This document shows positions 34,243-41,370 of a DNA stretch of 64,000 nt, in pieces; position 1 is the first letter of the stretch; each line of letters opens with the position of its first letter. The notes under the pieces are model-generated. The model was not told where the DNA came from, did not search any database, and worked only from the letters and a program-made list of their open reading frames with translations. The translations under genes and the position numbers were made by a program. The DNA is from Alphaproteobacteria bacterium (GTDB lineage: Bacteria; Myxococcota_A; UBA796; GCA-2862545). The stretch lies in contig JACKEQ010000004.1 in assembly GCA_020632885.1 (NCBI GenBank), positions 62,001 through 126,000 on the forward strand, written 5' to 3'.

Positions 34243-35253
34243 ATGGACCTCGCATCCCTGACCCTCGAAGACCTGCAGCCCGAAGCGGAGGCCCTGCGGG
34301 AGCGCCTGAACCGCTTCCGCACCTCGCTGGCGGCGTACTTCGTGGGCAAGACGCACATCATCGACCTGATGACCGTCTGCGCCATCGCCCAGGAGCCGCT
34401 CCTGCTGCTCGGGCCGCCCGGGACCGCGAAGTCGGACCTCATCCTCAAGTTCCGCGACGCCCTGGGCATCCCCGCGGCCGAGAGCTTCGAGTACATGCTC
34501 ACGCGGTTCACCGAGCCGAGCGAGGTGTTCGGGCCCATCGACATCAAGCAGCTCCGCGAGGGCCGCTACCTGCGCCGGGCCTCGGGCAAGCTGCCCACCG
34601 CGAGCCTCGTGTTCCTCGACGAGATCTTCAAGGCCAACTCCGCCATCCTGAACGCGCTCCTCACGGTCATCAACGAGCGCAAGTTCTACCAGGACGGCCA
34701 GCCCGTCCCCGTCGACCTCAAGGTGCTCTTCGGGGCCACCAACGACCTGCCCGATCAGGCCGAGCTGGCGGCCCTGAAGGACCGGTTCTGCCTCAAGGTG
34801 GCCTGCCGGTCGGTGCAGGACGACCACTTCGTGGACCTCGTGGACGCCGGGCTCGCCGCCCAGACCCAGCGCGACCTGAACCAGAAGCCGTGGTCCGAGG
34901 GCCACGCGTCCCTCGAGGACCTCCTGAAGGCCCACCGCTACCTCACGCTCCAGATGGCCCGGCGCACCACGGCCACCGACGGTTCCACGATCACGGACCG
35001 CGAGCGCTACTTCCCGGACGAGGTGCTGGCGGAGTTCCGCAGGGTGCTGAAGACCCTCGTTCGCGAGGACCGCGTGTTCGTGTCGGACCGGAAGGTGGTC
35101 AAGCTCTACAAGCTCCTCCGGGCCCACGCCTGGCTCACGCACGGCGGTCGCGTCGAGCGCTCGGACCTGCGGCTCCTGTCCTACCTCGGCGAGACCGCCG
35201 AGGAGGTCGACCTGCTCGAGGAGAAGGTGCCCCGCCTGCTGGGTCTCTCGTGA
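34243..35253 (+). CDS. MoxR-family AAA+ ATPase
   Basis: 336 residues. Walker A is GPPGTAKS (the AKS variant common in MoxR), Walker B is LVFLDEI, sensor 1 is LFGATND, and an Arg-finger region (ALKDRFCLKV) follows. MoxR ATPases act as chaperones and usually need a vWA partner; the next gene, overlapping by four bases (GTGA at 35250), encodes one with a degenerate domain. The layout resembles the RavA-ViaA pair. Confidence 0.92.
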   Translation: MDLASLTLEDLQPEAEALRERLNRFRTSLAAYFVGKTHIIDLMTVCAIAQEPLLLLGPPGTAKSDLILKFRDALGIPAAESFEYMLTRFTEPSEVFGPIDIKQLREGRYLRRASGKLPTASLVFLDEIFKANSAILNALLTVINERKFYQDGQPVPVDLKVLFGATNDLPDQAELAALKDRFCLKVACRSVQDDHFVDLVDAGLAAQTQRDLNQKPWSEGHASLEDLLKAHRYLTLQMARRTTATDGSTITDRERYFPDEVLAEFRRVLKTLVREDRVFVSDRKVVKLYKLLRAHAWLTHGGRVERSDLRLLSYLGETAEEVDLLEEKVPRLLGLS

Positions 35254-36647
35254 GCGAGCTGCAGAGCGTCGAGCTCGCGCGGGGTTGGCTCGCGGCCGGC
35301 CTCGCGCTGTCCCGTGTGGGCGACCCCGGCTCCAGCACGCTCACCGAGGCCGCCGCCGTGCTCGACGCCGCCCAGCACGAGCTCGCGAAGCTCCCGCCCG
35401 CCGGCGTCCTGCTCGACCTCTCGCGGGTCTTCCTCCAGCCGCGGCCCCGCATCCGCCGCGAACTCCCGCCAGCGCTCGCCGACGTCGTGCGGTCCTACGA
35501 GGACGTCGTGCTCGGGCGTCTCGTGGTGGATCCCCTGCGTGTGGCCGTGTCGGACGCCCTCTCTGGCCTGCCCGACCGCCTCGTGCACACCGGCGTGGTG
35601 GTGCTGGTCGAGCGGATCCTCGAGCGGGTCGGGTTCCGCGCCGGCCAGGCCGTCAACCCGGGCGCCCTGCGGGAGGTCGAGCGCACCGCACCCGAGGACA
35701 TGGCCGTGCGGGCGGGTCCCGCGCTGGACAGTGCGGCGGGCGACCTGCTCGCGGACGCCTACGAGGACCTCGTCCGGGGCTTCCAGCGCACCGGCCGCCC
35801 GCTGCGCGCCAGCGATGTGGTGGTCCTCCAGCAGCTCGAGGTGCTCGAGCGCCGCAGCGACCGCCTGGCCCTCTCGCAGGTGATCGCGGCCTCGGAGCTG
35901 CTCGCCCGGGGCCTCCCGCGTCGCGTCAGGGGCTCCCGGCGTCGCGAGGGCCACGTGAGCACGCGCCTCCTCGACGACAGCGCCTACCCGGTGGGCGGCT
36001 TCAGCTCCATCTCCACGCGCGGGTCCATCGAGAACCTCGTGACGTCCGAGCTCGCGCTGATGGAGGACGGCGAGGACGTGGACCTGTTCGACGTGCGCTT
36101 CATGGAGGGCGAGCTCCTCTACTACACGCGCGACGAGACGGCGTTCGTCCGCGCACGGCGGCGCATCACCATCACGCTCGACCCCGCGCTCGTGGACGCC
36201 CGCTACCGTGACGAGGGGCTCCCCTACCAGCGCCTGGTGCTCGGGCTGGGCTGGATCACCGCGCTCGTCCGGGTGCTCCTCCTCTGGCTGGACCGCGAGG
36301 ACCTGCTCGTGCGCATCGTGCCGCCCGCCGAGGGCCTGGACGCCGAGGTCCGCCTGCTGGGGCTGACGCTCGCGGAGGGCATCCAGTCGGGCTGGGTGCG
36401 CATCGAGCCCGTGGAGGACCTCGGCGCCACCCTGGCCTCCGACACCCGCGTGGCGCCGGTGGACCTGATCGCGCTGACCGCCGCGCACCGCGACCTGCCG
36501 GACGTCCAGCACGGCTGGTCGATGCAGCTCGTCTGCTCCGCGACCCCCGCGCTCACCGCGCCGTTCGCGGGCGAGGTCGCCATGCCCGCCGACCCCATGG
36601 AGGGCTGGCGTCGCTCGCTGCACATGGCGCTGCTCGACCTCGTCTGA
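35250..36647 (+). CDS. MoxR partner with a degenerate vWA-like domain
   Basis: 465 residues from GTG 35250. The N-terminal 240 residues are helical. From about 245 a GGFSSISTRGSIENLVTSELAL segment and FMEGELLYYTRD lead into ITITLDP, where a vWA domain would have its DxSxS metal site; here that motif is lost. I recall the same arrangement in vWA-like partners of MoxR in multi-gene conflict or chaperone systems. Translational coupling to MoxR supports a working pair. A regulatory or substrate-binding role without metal binding is inferred. Confidence 0.7.
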   Translation: MSELQSVELARGWLAAGLALSRVGDPGSSTLTEAAAVLDAAQHELAKLPPAGVLLDLSRVFLQPRPRIRRELPPALADVVRSYEDVVLGRLVVDPLRVAVSDALSGLPDRLVHTGVVVLVERILERVGFRAGQAVNPGALREVERTAPEDMAVRAGPALDSAAGDLLADAYEDLVRGFQRTGRPLRASDVVVLQQLEVLERRSDRLALSQVIAASELLARGLPRRVRGSRRREGHVSTRLLDDSAYPVGGFSSISTRGSIENLVTSELALMEDGEDVDLFDVRFMEGELLYYTRDETAFVRARRRITITLDPALVDARYRDEGLPYQRLVLGLGWITALVRVLLLWLDREDLLVRIVPPAEGLDAEVRLLGLTLAEGIQSGWVRIEPVEDLGATLASDTRVAPVDLIALTAAHRDLPDVQHGWSMQLVCSATPALTAPFAGEVAMPADPMEGWRRSLHMALLDLV

Positions 36648-36650
36648 TGC

Positions 36651-36656
36651 TACGTT
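36651..36656 (+). promoter_or_regulatory. Candidate -10 box TACGTT for a leaderless transcript
   Basis: TACGTT lies directly after the upstream stop and ends seven bases before the ATG at 36664. No SD is visible. Confidence 0.35.
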
Positions 36657-36663
36657 GAGTCCG

Positions 36664-37035
36664 ATGGTCGTCCCCCGCCCGCTGCGCCTGGCCGCGATCC
36701 TGCAGATCACGAGCGGGCTGCTGAACATCCTCCTCGTGAGCTGGGTGGCGTGGCTCGGCATCTCGTGCTTCTGCGGCTTGGTGACCTTCCCGTTCCTCTC
36801 GGCGGGCGGCGTCTGCGGGCTGTTCAGCTTCCTGCTCGTGCCCATCGGGATGCTGGAGTTCGGAGCCGGCGTGTACGGCTGGCTGGACCCCCGGGAGGGC
36901 GTGTCGGCCATGCGCCTCGTGGCCTGGGCGGAGATCGCCGGCATCCTCGTGGGAGGGCTCCCGAGCGCCATCGTGGGGCTCGTGGTCCGTGCGCTGCTGG
37001 GCCGCGACGAGGTGCTGGTCTGGCTGGAGGGCTGA
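36664..37035 (+). CDS. Small membrane protein (first of a related pair)
   Basis: 123 residues with three hydrophobic helices (AAILQITSGLLNILLVSWVAWLG, FPFLSAGGVCGLFSFLLVPIGMLEFGAG, LVAWAEIAGILVGGLPSAIVGLVV). The next gene encodes a shorter relative: the N-termini align as MVVPRPLRL and (M)TVDRALRL, and both end in a GGLPSA..VGL motif. Unknown family; a tandem duplication. ATG 36664 was chosen over the upstream TTG because of the -10 position. Confidence 0.75.
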   Translation: MVVPRPLRLAAILQITSGLLNILLVSWVAWLGISCFCGLVTFPFLSAGGVCGLFSFLLVPIGMLEFGAGVYGWLDPREGVSAMRLVAWAEIAGILVGGLPSAIVGLVVRALLGRDEVLVWLEG

Positions 37036-37346
37036 CGGTCGACCGGGCGCTCCGCCTGCAGCTCGGAGCCGGTCTGTGGAACGCGTGGGTGTGGGCCGCC
37101 GTGGTCTGGGCGCTCGGGACGGGCGTGCTGGGCGCGCTCGAGCCGCTCCTCGGTGCGGTGGGCTGGTGCGGGTGCGCCCTGGCACCGTTCGGCGTGCTGG
37201 AGATCCTGCTCGTCCAGCTCGCCAGGGTCGCCGACGACCCCGCCCGAGCCTCACGCCGGCTGGCGCGGCTCCAGGTGGCCTCCGTGGTGCTCGGGGGCCT
37301 GCCTTCGGCCCTCGTGGGGCTGACGGTCCTGCGCGACCTGCGCTGA
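37032..37346 (+). CDS. Small membrane protein (second of the pair), apparent CTG start
   Basis: 104 residues if it starts at CTG 37032, which shares CTGA with the upstream stop. No ATG, GTG or TTG exists in frame between the previous gene and GTG 37089; starting there would remove the first helix. The N-terminus from CTG (MTVDRALRLQLGAGLWN) aligns residue for residue with that of the upstream paralogue, which supports the CTG. Two to three hydrophobic helices, Cys pair GWCGC, GGLPSALVGL near the end. Function unknown. Confidence 0.65.
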   Translation: MTVDRALRLQLGAGLWNAWVWAAVVWALGTGVLGALEPLLGAVGWCGCALAPFGVLEILLVQLARVADDPARASRRLARLQVASVVLGGLPSALVGLTVLRDLR

Positions 37347-37351
37347 GCCTG

Positions 37352-38089
37352 TCACCAGAGGAACGGCACCAGCGCCTTCCGGCCCTGCGGATAGCCCTCG
37401 AAGGTCGACCGGTACCAGGCGTGGTGCTGGCCCGCCCGGGGCACGAGGTTGCTGGCCGACCAGACGACGAAGGCCAGCGCCGGGAGGGTCCACGCGGCGA
37501 GGGCGAAGCCCGTCCACTGGATGAGCTCCCCGAGGTAGTTCGGGCACGACACGAGCTCGTACAGGCCGCCCCGGGGCACGCGGTAGCCGGTCTCGCCGGG
37601 TGCCCGCAGGCCCGCGAGCACCCCGTCCGCCCAGCGGTTCACGGCGTACCCCACGAGGAACAGCGCCACACCGAGCACGAAGCGGGGGTCGGTGAGCCAG
37701 GACACGTCCCGGGGGGCTCCGTGGAACACCGACCACGCGACCAGGCCGTCGATCACGCAGTTGCTGGCGAAGGCCATGGCCGCGATGGCGAGCGGCATGG
37801 TCTTCCCGTCGAGCCGCATCCGCAGCGGCCAGAGCACCGCCCGGTCCACGTAGTGGAGGAGCCAGAGCGCCCCGAGGAGCGCGGGGACGAGCGAGCGATC
37901 GCCGGTGGCGAAGGCCGCCACGGGCCAGAGCACCGCGGGCGACTCCATCACCATCCAGGCCGGCCGCGACGGGACGGACGGACCCCAGCCGCGCGCTTCG
38001 TGCCGGCCGTACGGGGCCGTGCGGAACTGCAGCGCCACGAACACGACCGCCGACAGTCCCATCCAGGCCAGGCTGGCTGCGCCCAGCAC
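37352..38089 (-). CDS. Steroid 5-alpha-reductase-like membrane enzyme
   Basis: 245 residues, six or more membrane helices. The C-terminal part has GGLYELVSCPNYLGELIQWTGFALAAW and a final WYRSTFEGYPQGRKALVPFLW, which are hallmarks of the 3-oxo-5-alpha-steroid 4-dehydrogenase/methyltransferase-like superfamily (NADPH-binding C-terminus). Family members reduce enone lipids or steroids; the substrate here is unknown, though some myxobacteria make sterols. It follows the 38091-38561 gene with one base between. Confidence 0.85.
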   Translation of the reverse strand: MLGAASLAWMGLSAVVFVALQFRTAPYGRHEARGWGPSVPSRPAWMVMESPAVLWPVAAFATGDRSLVPALLGALWLLHYVDRAVLWPLRMRLDGKTMPLAIAAMAFASNCVIDGLVAWSVFHGAPRDVSWLTDPRFVLGVALFLVGYAVNRWADGVLAGLRAPGETGYRVPRGGLYELVSCPNYLGELIQWTGFALAAWTLPALAFVVWSASNLVPRAGQHHAWYRSTFEGYPQGRKALVPFLW

Positions 38090-38090
38090 G

Positions 38091-38561
38091 TCAGTCGTCG
38101 AGCTTGACCCAGTACGGCGACCCGTGGAGCTGGAGCTTGATCTGGCTCACCTCCTCAGGGCGCAGCTCGAAGGTCTGCGGCTGGTACGTCTGCGGATCGA
38201 CCTGCGTGAGGAAGTAGCGCTTCCCCTTCTTGGTCTTGTGCAGCTGGATTCCGCGCGGGTCGTCGTAGAGCAGGTCCAGGTCCTTCGCCGTGAGGGGCCG
38301 GTTGGTGGGCTCCTCCTCCTCGGGCTCCGGCTCCTTCGGGACCGGAGGCGGTGTGATGGCCTCGATCACCTCGTCGACCTCCCACCGCGCCTCGAGGCTC
38401 TGGATCCCCTTCTTGGCGGACTCCAGGTGCTCCATCACGGTCGTGGCGTCGGGGAACGTCCGCGCGAGCTCCAGGAGCTGATCGCGCAGCACCTCCCGCT
38501 CCTTGAACCCCGCCTTCCCGATCGCGGCCACCAACTCGTCCAGTGCATCGAACCGACCCAT
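38091..38561 (-). CDS. Unknown cytoplasmic protein with an acidic linker
   Basis: 156 residues from ATG 38561 (GGAGG eleven bases upstream; a GTG at 38573 is less likely). The N-terminal 65 residues are helical, a Pro/Glu-rich linker (about 75-90) follows, and the last 70 residues are beta-rich (GKRYFLTQVDPQTYQPQTFELRPEEVSQI). I recognise no domain. It is divergent from the cyclic-nucleotide-binding gene with about 80 bases between the two starts. Confidence 0.72.
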   Translation of the reverse strand: MGRFDALDELVAAIGKAGFKEREVLRDQLLELARTFPDATTVMEHLESAKKGIQSLEARWEVDEVIEAITPPPVPKEPEPEEEEPTNRPLTAKDLDLLYDDPRGIQLHKTKKGKRYFLTQVDPQTYQPQTFELRPEEVSQIKLQLHGSPYWVKLDD

Positions 38562-38642
38562 GGTGCTGTCCACCTCCGCGTCGGGTCGCTATCCTGTCCG
38601 CCTCCAGCCCACCAACCCCCCGGGGAGGCCCGCTTGGCCTTC

Positions 38643-40067
38643 ATGGACGCGTTCACCGACGAGCAGCGGTCCCTCTTCGAGTCCACCGCCGACGTGCTCG
38701 ACGTCCGGCGTGGCGAGTACCTCCTCCGCAAGGGCGAGCCCGGTGGCGATCTCTTCCTCCTCCGCGAGGGCACCCTGGAGGCGGTCGACACCCGCAGCTC
38801 GCCCGAGGTGATCCTCGCGGTGATGACGGCCGGGAAGGTCGTGGGCGAGCTGTCGTTCCTGGACGGGTCGCCCCGCTCGATGGACGTGAGGGTGGCGGAG
38901 GACGCGAAGGTCCTGCGCTGGGGCTACCGCGACCTCAAGGCCCTCCTGAAGCGCGAGCCGGTCTTCGCGTCGGCGTTCTACGAGAGCGTCGCGCGCCTCG
39001 CCTCCGTGCGCATGCGGCGGCTCACCGACAGCGCGATGACCGGCAGCCTGCTCGCCAACGACGCCGACTCCGGCGCGTCGATGGAGCGCGCGCGCGCCGA
39101 GGCCGAGCGGGCGGCGACCACGGTCAAGGCGGCCCTCCTCCGCTGCGAGACCCTGCTGCGCGAGAACCCCGGCGACGTCTCGGCCGAAGGGGCCCTGCGG
39201 GACGTGCTCTTCGACCTCCAGGAGCGCCTGGACGCCCTGATGGCCGCGTGGCCCGGGCCCGCCGAGCGCGACCGGGTGAGCGAGGTCCTGAAGCGCGAGC
39301 TGCACCCGTACCTCGTGCGGTCCACCCTCGCGGACCGCTGCATCCGGCGGCCGCAGGGAGTGACGGCCACCCCGGAGATCCTCTCCCACGTCCTGGTGTC
39401 GCGCGCGTCGGGCGAGGGTCGTCTCGGCGAGATCGTCGATCGCTGGCTGCTCGAGCGCCCCACCCTCGTCGCCATCCGCTCCATCGTCCAGGCGCTGCCG
39501 GAGACCGTAGGGCACCACCTCGTCCAGCACCGCAACCGGCGGATCCTCGTGCTGAACGCCGGTACGGGGTCCGTGGTGGCCCGCCTCTCGGCCCTCACCG
39601 ACCGCGCACCCACGCACATCACGGTGGTGGATCCGTCCCGCGACGCCCTGTCCCTGCTCGACACGGACGTGGCCCCGGTGCCCCCCAACGTCACCGTGGA
39701 GGCCGTGCAGCACGACCTCGCGGAGCTCGCGGTGCATCGGCTCCGGCACACGTTCGCGCCCGCCGACGTCGTCGTGGTGCACGGGCTGATCGAGTACCTC
39801 CCCGACCGTCTGGTGGTCAGCCTGCTCCGCACCTGCCGGACGTTCTGCAACCGCGAGGGGCACATCGTCACGGCCACCCTGTCCGACAGCGCGGACCGCC
39901 ACCTGCTGGACCGCCTCCTCCGCTGGCCCACCCTCCGCCGTCCTCCCGAGACCCTCCGGCGCCTCCACGAGGCCGCGGGCCTCCACGGCTTCGTCCAGCA
40001 CGAGACCACGGCCCCCGCCGTCCTCATGAGCGCGCGCGCCGTTGCGCGGGGGGATGGCAGCCGGTAG
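38643..40067 (+). CDS. Cyclic-nucleotide-binding domain fused to a methyltransferase-like domain
   Basis: 474 residues. Residues about 5-125 are a cNMP-binding (Crp-type) domain: YLLRKGEPGGDLFLLREGTLEAV and GKVVGELSFLDGSPRSMDVRV, the phosphate-binding cassette. A helical linker is followed (about 290-470) by a Rossmann-like methyltransferase domain with ILVLNAGTGSV as the SAM loop, ITVVDPSRDALSLLD and a VQHDLAEL acidic strand. No helix-turn-helix is visible. This would be a ligand-gated methyltransferase; substrate unknown. ATG 38643 is preferred; TTG 38634 is possible. Confidence 0.82.
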   Translation: MDAFTDEQRSLFESTADVLDVRRGEYLLRKGEPGGDLFLLREGTLEAVDTRSSPEVILAVMTAGKVVGELSFLDGSPRSMDVRVAEDAKVLRWGYRDLKALLKREPVFASAFYESVARLASVRMRRLTDSAMTGSLLANDADSGASMERARAEAERAATTVKAALLRCETLLRENPGDVSAEGALRDVLFDLQERLDALMAAWPGPAERDRVSEVLKRELHPYLVRSTLADRCIRRPQGVTATPEILSHVLVSRASGEGRLGEIVDRWLLERPTLVAIRSIVQALPETVGHHLVQHRNRRILVLNAGTGSVVARLSALTDRAPTHITVVDPSRDALSLLDTDVAPVPPNVTVEAVQHDLAELAVHRLRHTFAPADVVVVHGLIEYLPDRLVVSLLRTCRTFCNREGHIVTATLSDSADRHLLDRLLRWPTLRRPPETLRRLHEAAGLHGFVQHETTAPAVLMSARAVARGDGSR

Positions 40068-40099
40068 AGTCGCGCGTCACCACCCCCAAGGAGCCGTCG

Positions 40100-40954
40100 A
40101 TGACGCGCTGGTCGATCCTCATCCTCGCCCTGGTCGCCTGTTCGGGCGGGCAGCCGGCGCAGCACGGCCCCGAGACGCCGCATCCGGAGCCCGAGGCCCC
40201 CGAGGCCCCCAAGCCGGACGCCATGCCCGACACGCCGGTCCTGGACGCCGCCGCCCTCGCGAAGTCCGCCGAGAACACCGCCCTCGTTCCCTCCCCGGTG
40301 GAGACCGAGCGCGCCCTGGTCGCCGCGGGTGTGGAGACCCAGCTCGCCTCCCTGATCCCGAAGCACACCTTCGACCTCGAGAAGAGCGACGTCGACCACG
40401 CGGCCGTGCGCACCGGGGTGGTGCTCGGCGACATGCTGCTCACCGTGAAGACCGCCGAGAAGGACAAGCTGATCGAGCGCCTCGAGTCGGTGCGCAAGGG
40501 CCTCGGCCAGCTCGAGGGCGGGTCGGACATCGACAAGACCCTCAACGACTACGTCGCCTCCATCCAGGCGGACGCCATCAGCCGCGACGAGCTCCTGAAG
40601 GAGTTCGACGAGCTCTCGGGCGCGATCATCCCGGAGCTCGAGTTCAACGGGAAGGAGCGCGTGGTGCCGCTGATCCAGGCGGGCTCGTGGCTCGAGGGCG
40701 CCAACCTCGTCGCCCAGGCCGTGAAGGCCAAGGGAACGCCCGCCGCAGCAGACGGGTTGCTCAAGCAGCCTGCGGTCGTGGCGTACTTCTCCAAGTACGT
40801 GAAGACCGAGGCCGAGGCTCCGCAGCAGGTCACCAAGACCCTCGAGGCGTCGCTCGCGACCCTCCAGGGCCTGGCCGAGAAGAAGGAGCCGCTCACCGCG
40901 GAAGACATCGACACCGTGATCAAGACCACCTCCGACGTGCTGGGGCTCCTCTGA
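40100..40954 (+). CDS. Lipoprotein of unknown function
   Basis: 284 residues. Signal MTRWSILILALVAC (Cys14), a Pro/Glu-rich spacer (to about 45), then a helical domain rich in Glu/Lys (DKLIERLESVRKGLGQLE, RDELLKEFDELSGAIIPELEF). AAGGAG precedes the ATG. TAGAGT at 40065-40070 may be its -10. It overlaps the next gene by TGATG. No family recognised; the helical part could bind lipid or protein. Confidence 0.78.
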   Translation: MTRWSILILALVACSGGQPAQHGPETPHPEPEAPEAPKPDAMPDTPVLDAAALAKSAENTALVPSPVETERALVAAGVETQLASLIPKHTFDLEKSDVDHAAVRTGVVLGDMLLTVKTAEKDKLIERLESVRKGLGQLEGGSDIDKTLNDYVASIQADAISRDELLKEFDELSGAIIPELEFNGKERVVPLIQAGSWLEGANLVAQAVKAKGTPAAADGLLKQPAVVAYFSKYVKTEAEAPQQVTKTLEASLATLQGLAEKKEPLTAEDIDTVIKTTSDVLGLL

Positions 40955-41364
40955 TGCTCACCCTCACCACCGCCCTGCTCACGGGCACCGCGCTGGCCAC
41001 CGAGAAGGCCGCCGAGGAGTGCGTCCAGACGAAGGTCTGGGACGCGTACGCGGAGGGGTGGGGCGTGCGTACGCTCACGTCCACCACGCTCCAGCCCGGG
41101 AAGACCCGGAACTACCTGGTCACCCTCTACGCCGGCAACGAGTACCGCATCGAGACGTGCGGGGACGAGGCTGTCACCAACCTCGACGTGCTCCTCTACG
41201 ACACCGAGGGCAACGTGCTCGTCCGCGACCAGACGGACGACCGGCAGCCGAGCTTCACCTACAAGCCCGAGTCCACCTCGACGTTCTACGTCGTGGTGTA
41301 CCTGCGGGGCGTGAAGGAGAAGAGCACGGACGCCGGCGTCGGGATGGCGGTCGTCTACAAGTAG
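40954..41364 (+). CDS. Exported small beta protein
   Basis: 136 residues. A short signal peptide (MLTLTTALLTGTALA) precedes a compact beta-sandwich-like domain with one Cys pair and PPC-like strands (RNYLVTLYAGNEYRIETCGDEAVTNLDVLLYDTEGN, then STFYVVVYLRG). This looks like a short prepeptidase C-terminal (PPC)-type domain. It is coupled to the upstream lipoprotein (TGATG), so the two may act together in the periplasm or on the surface. Confidence 0.75.
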   Translation: MLTLTTALLTGTALATEKAAEECVQTKVWDAYAEGWGVRTLTSTTLQPGKTRNYLVTLYAGNEYRIETCGDEAVTNLDVLLYDTEGNVLVRDQTDDRQPSFTYKPESTSTFYVVVYLRGVKEKSTDAGVGMAVVYK

Positions 41365-41370
41365 GCCGCC

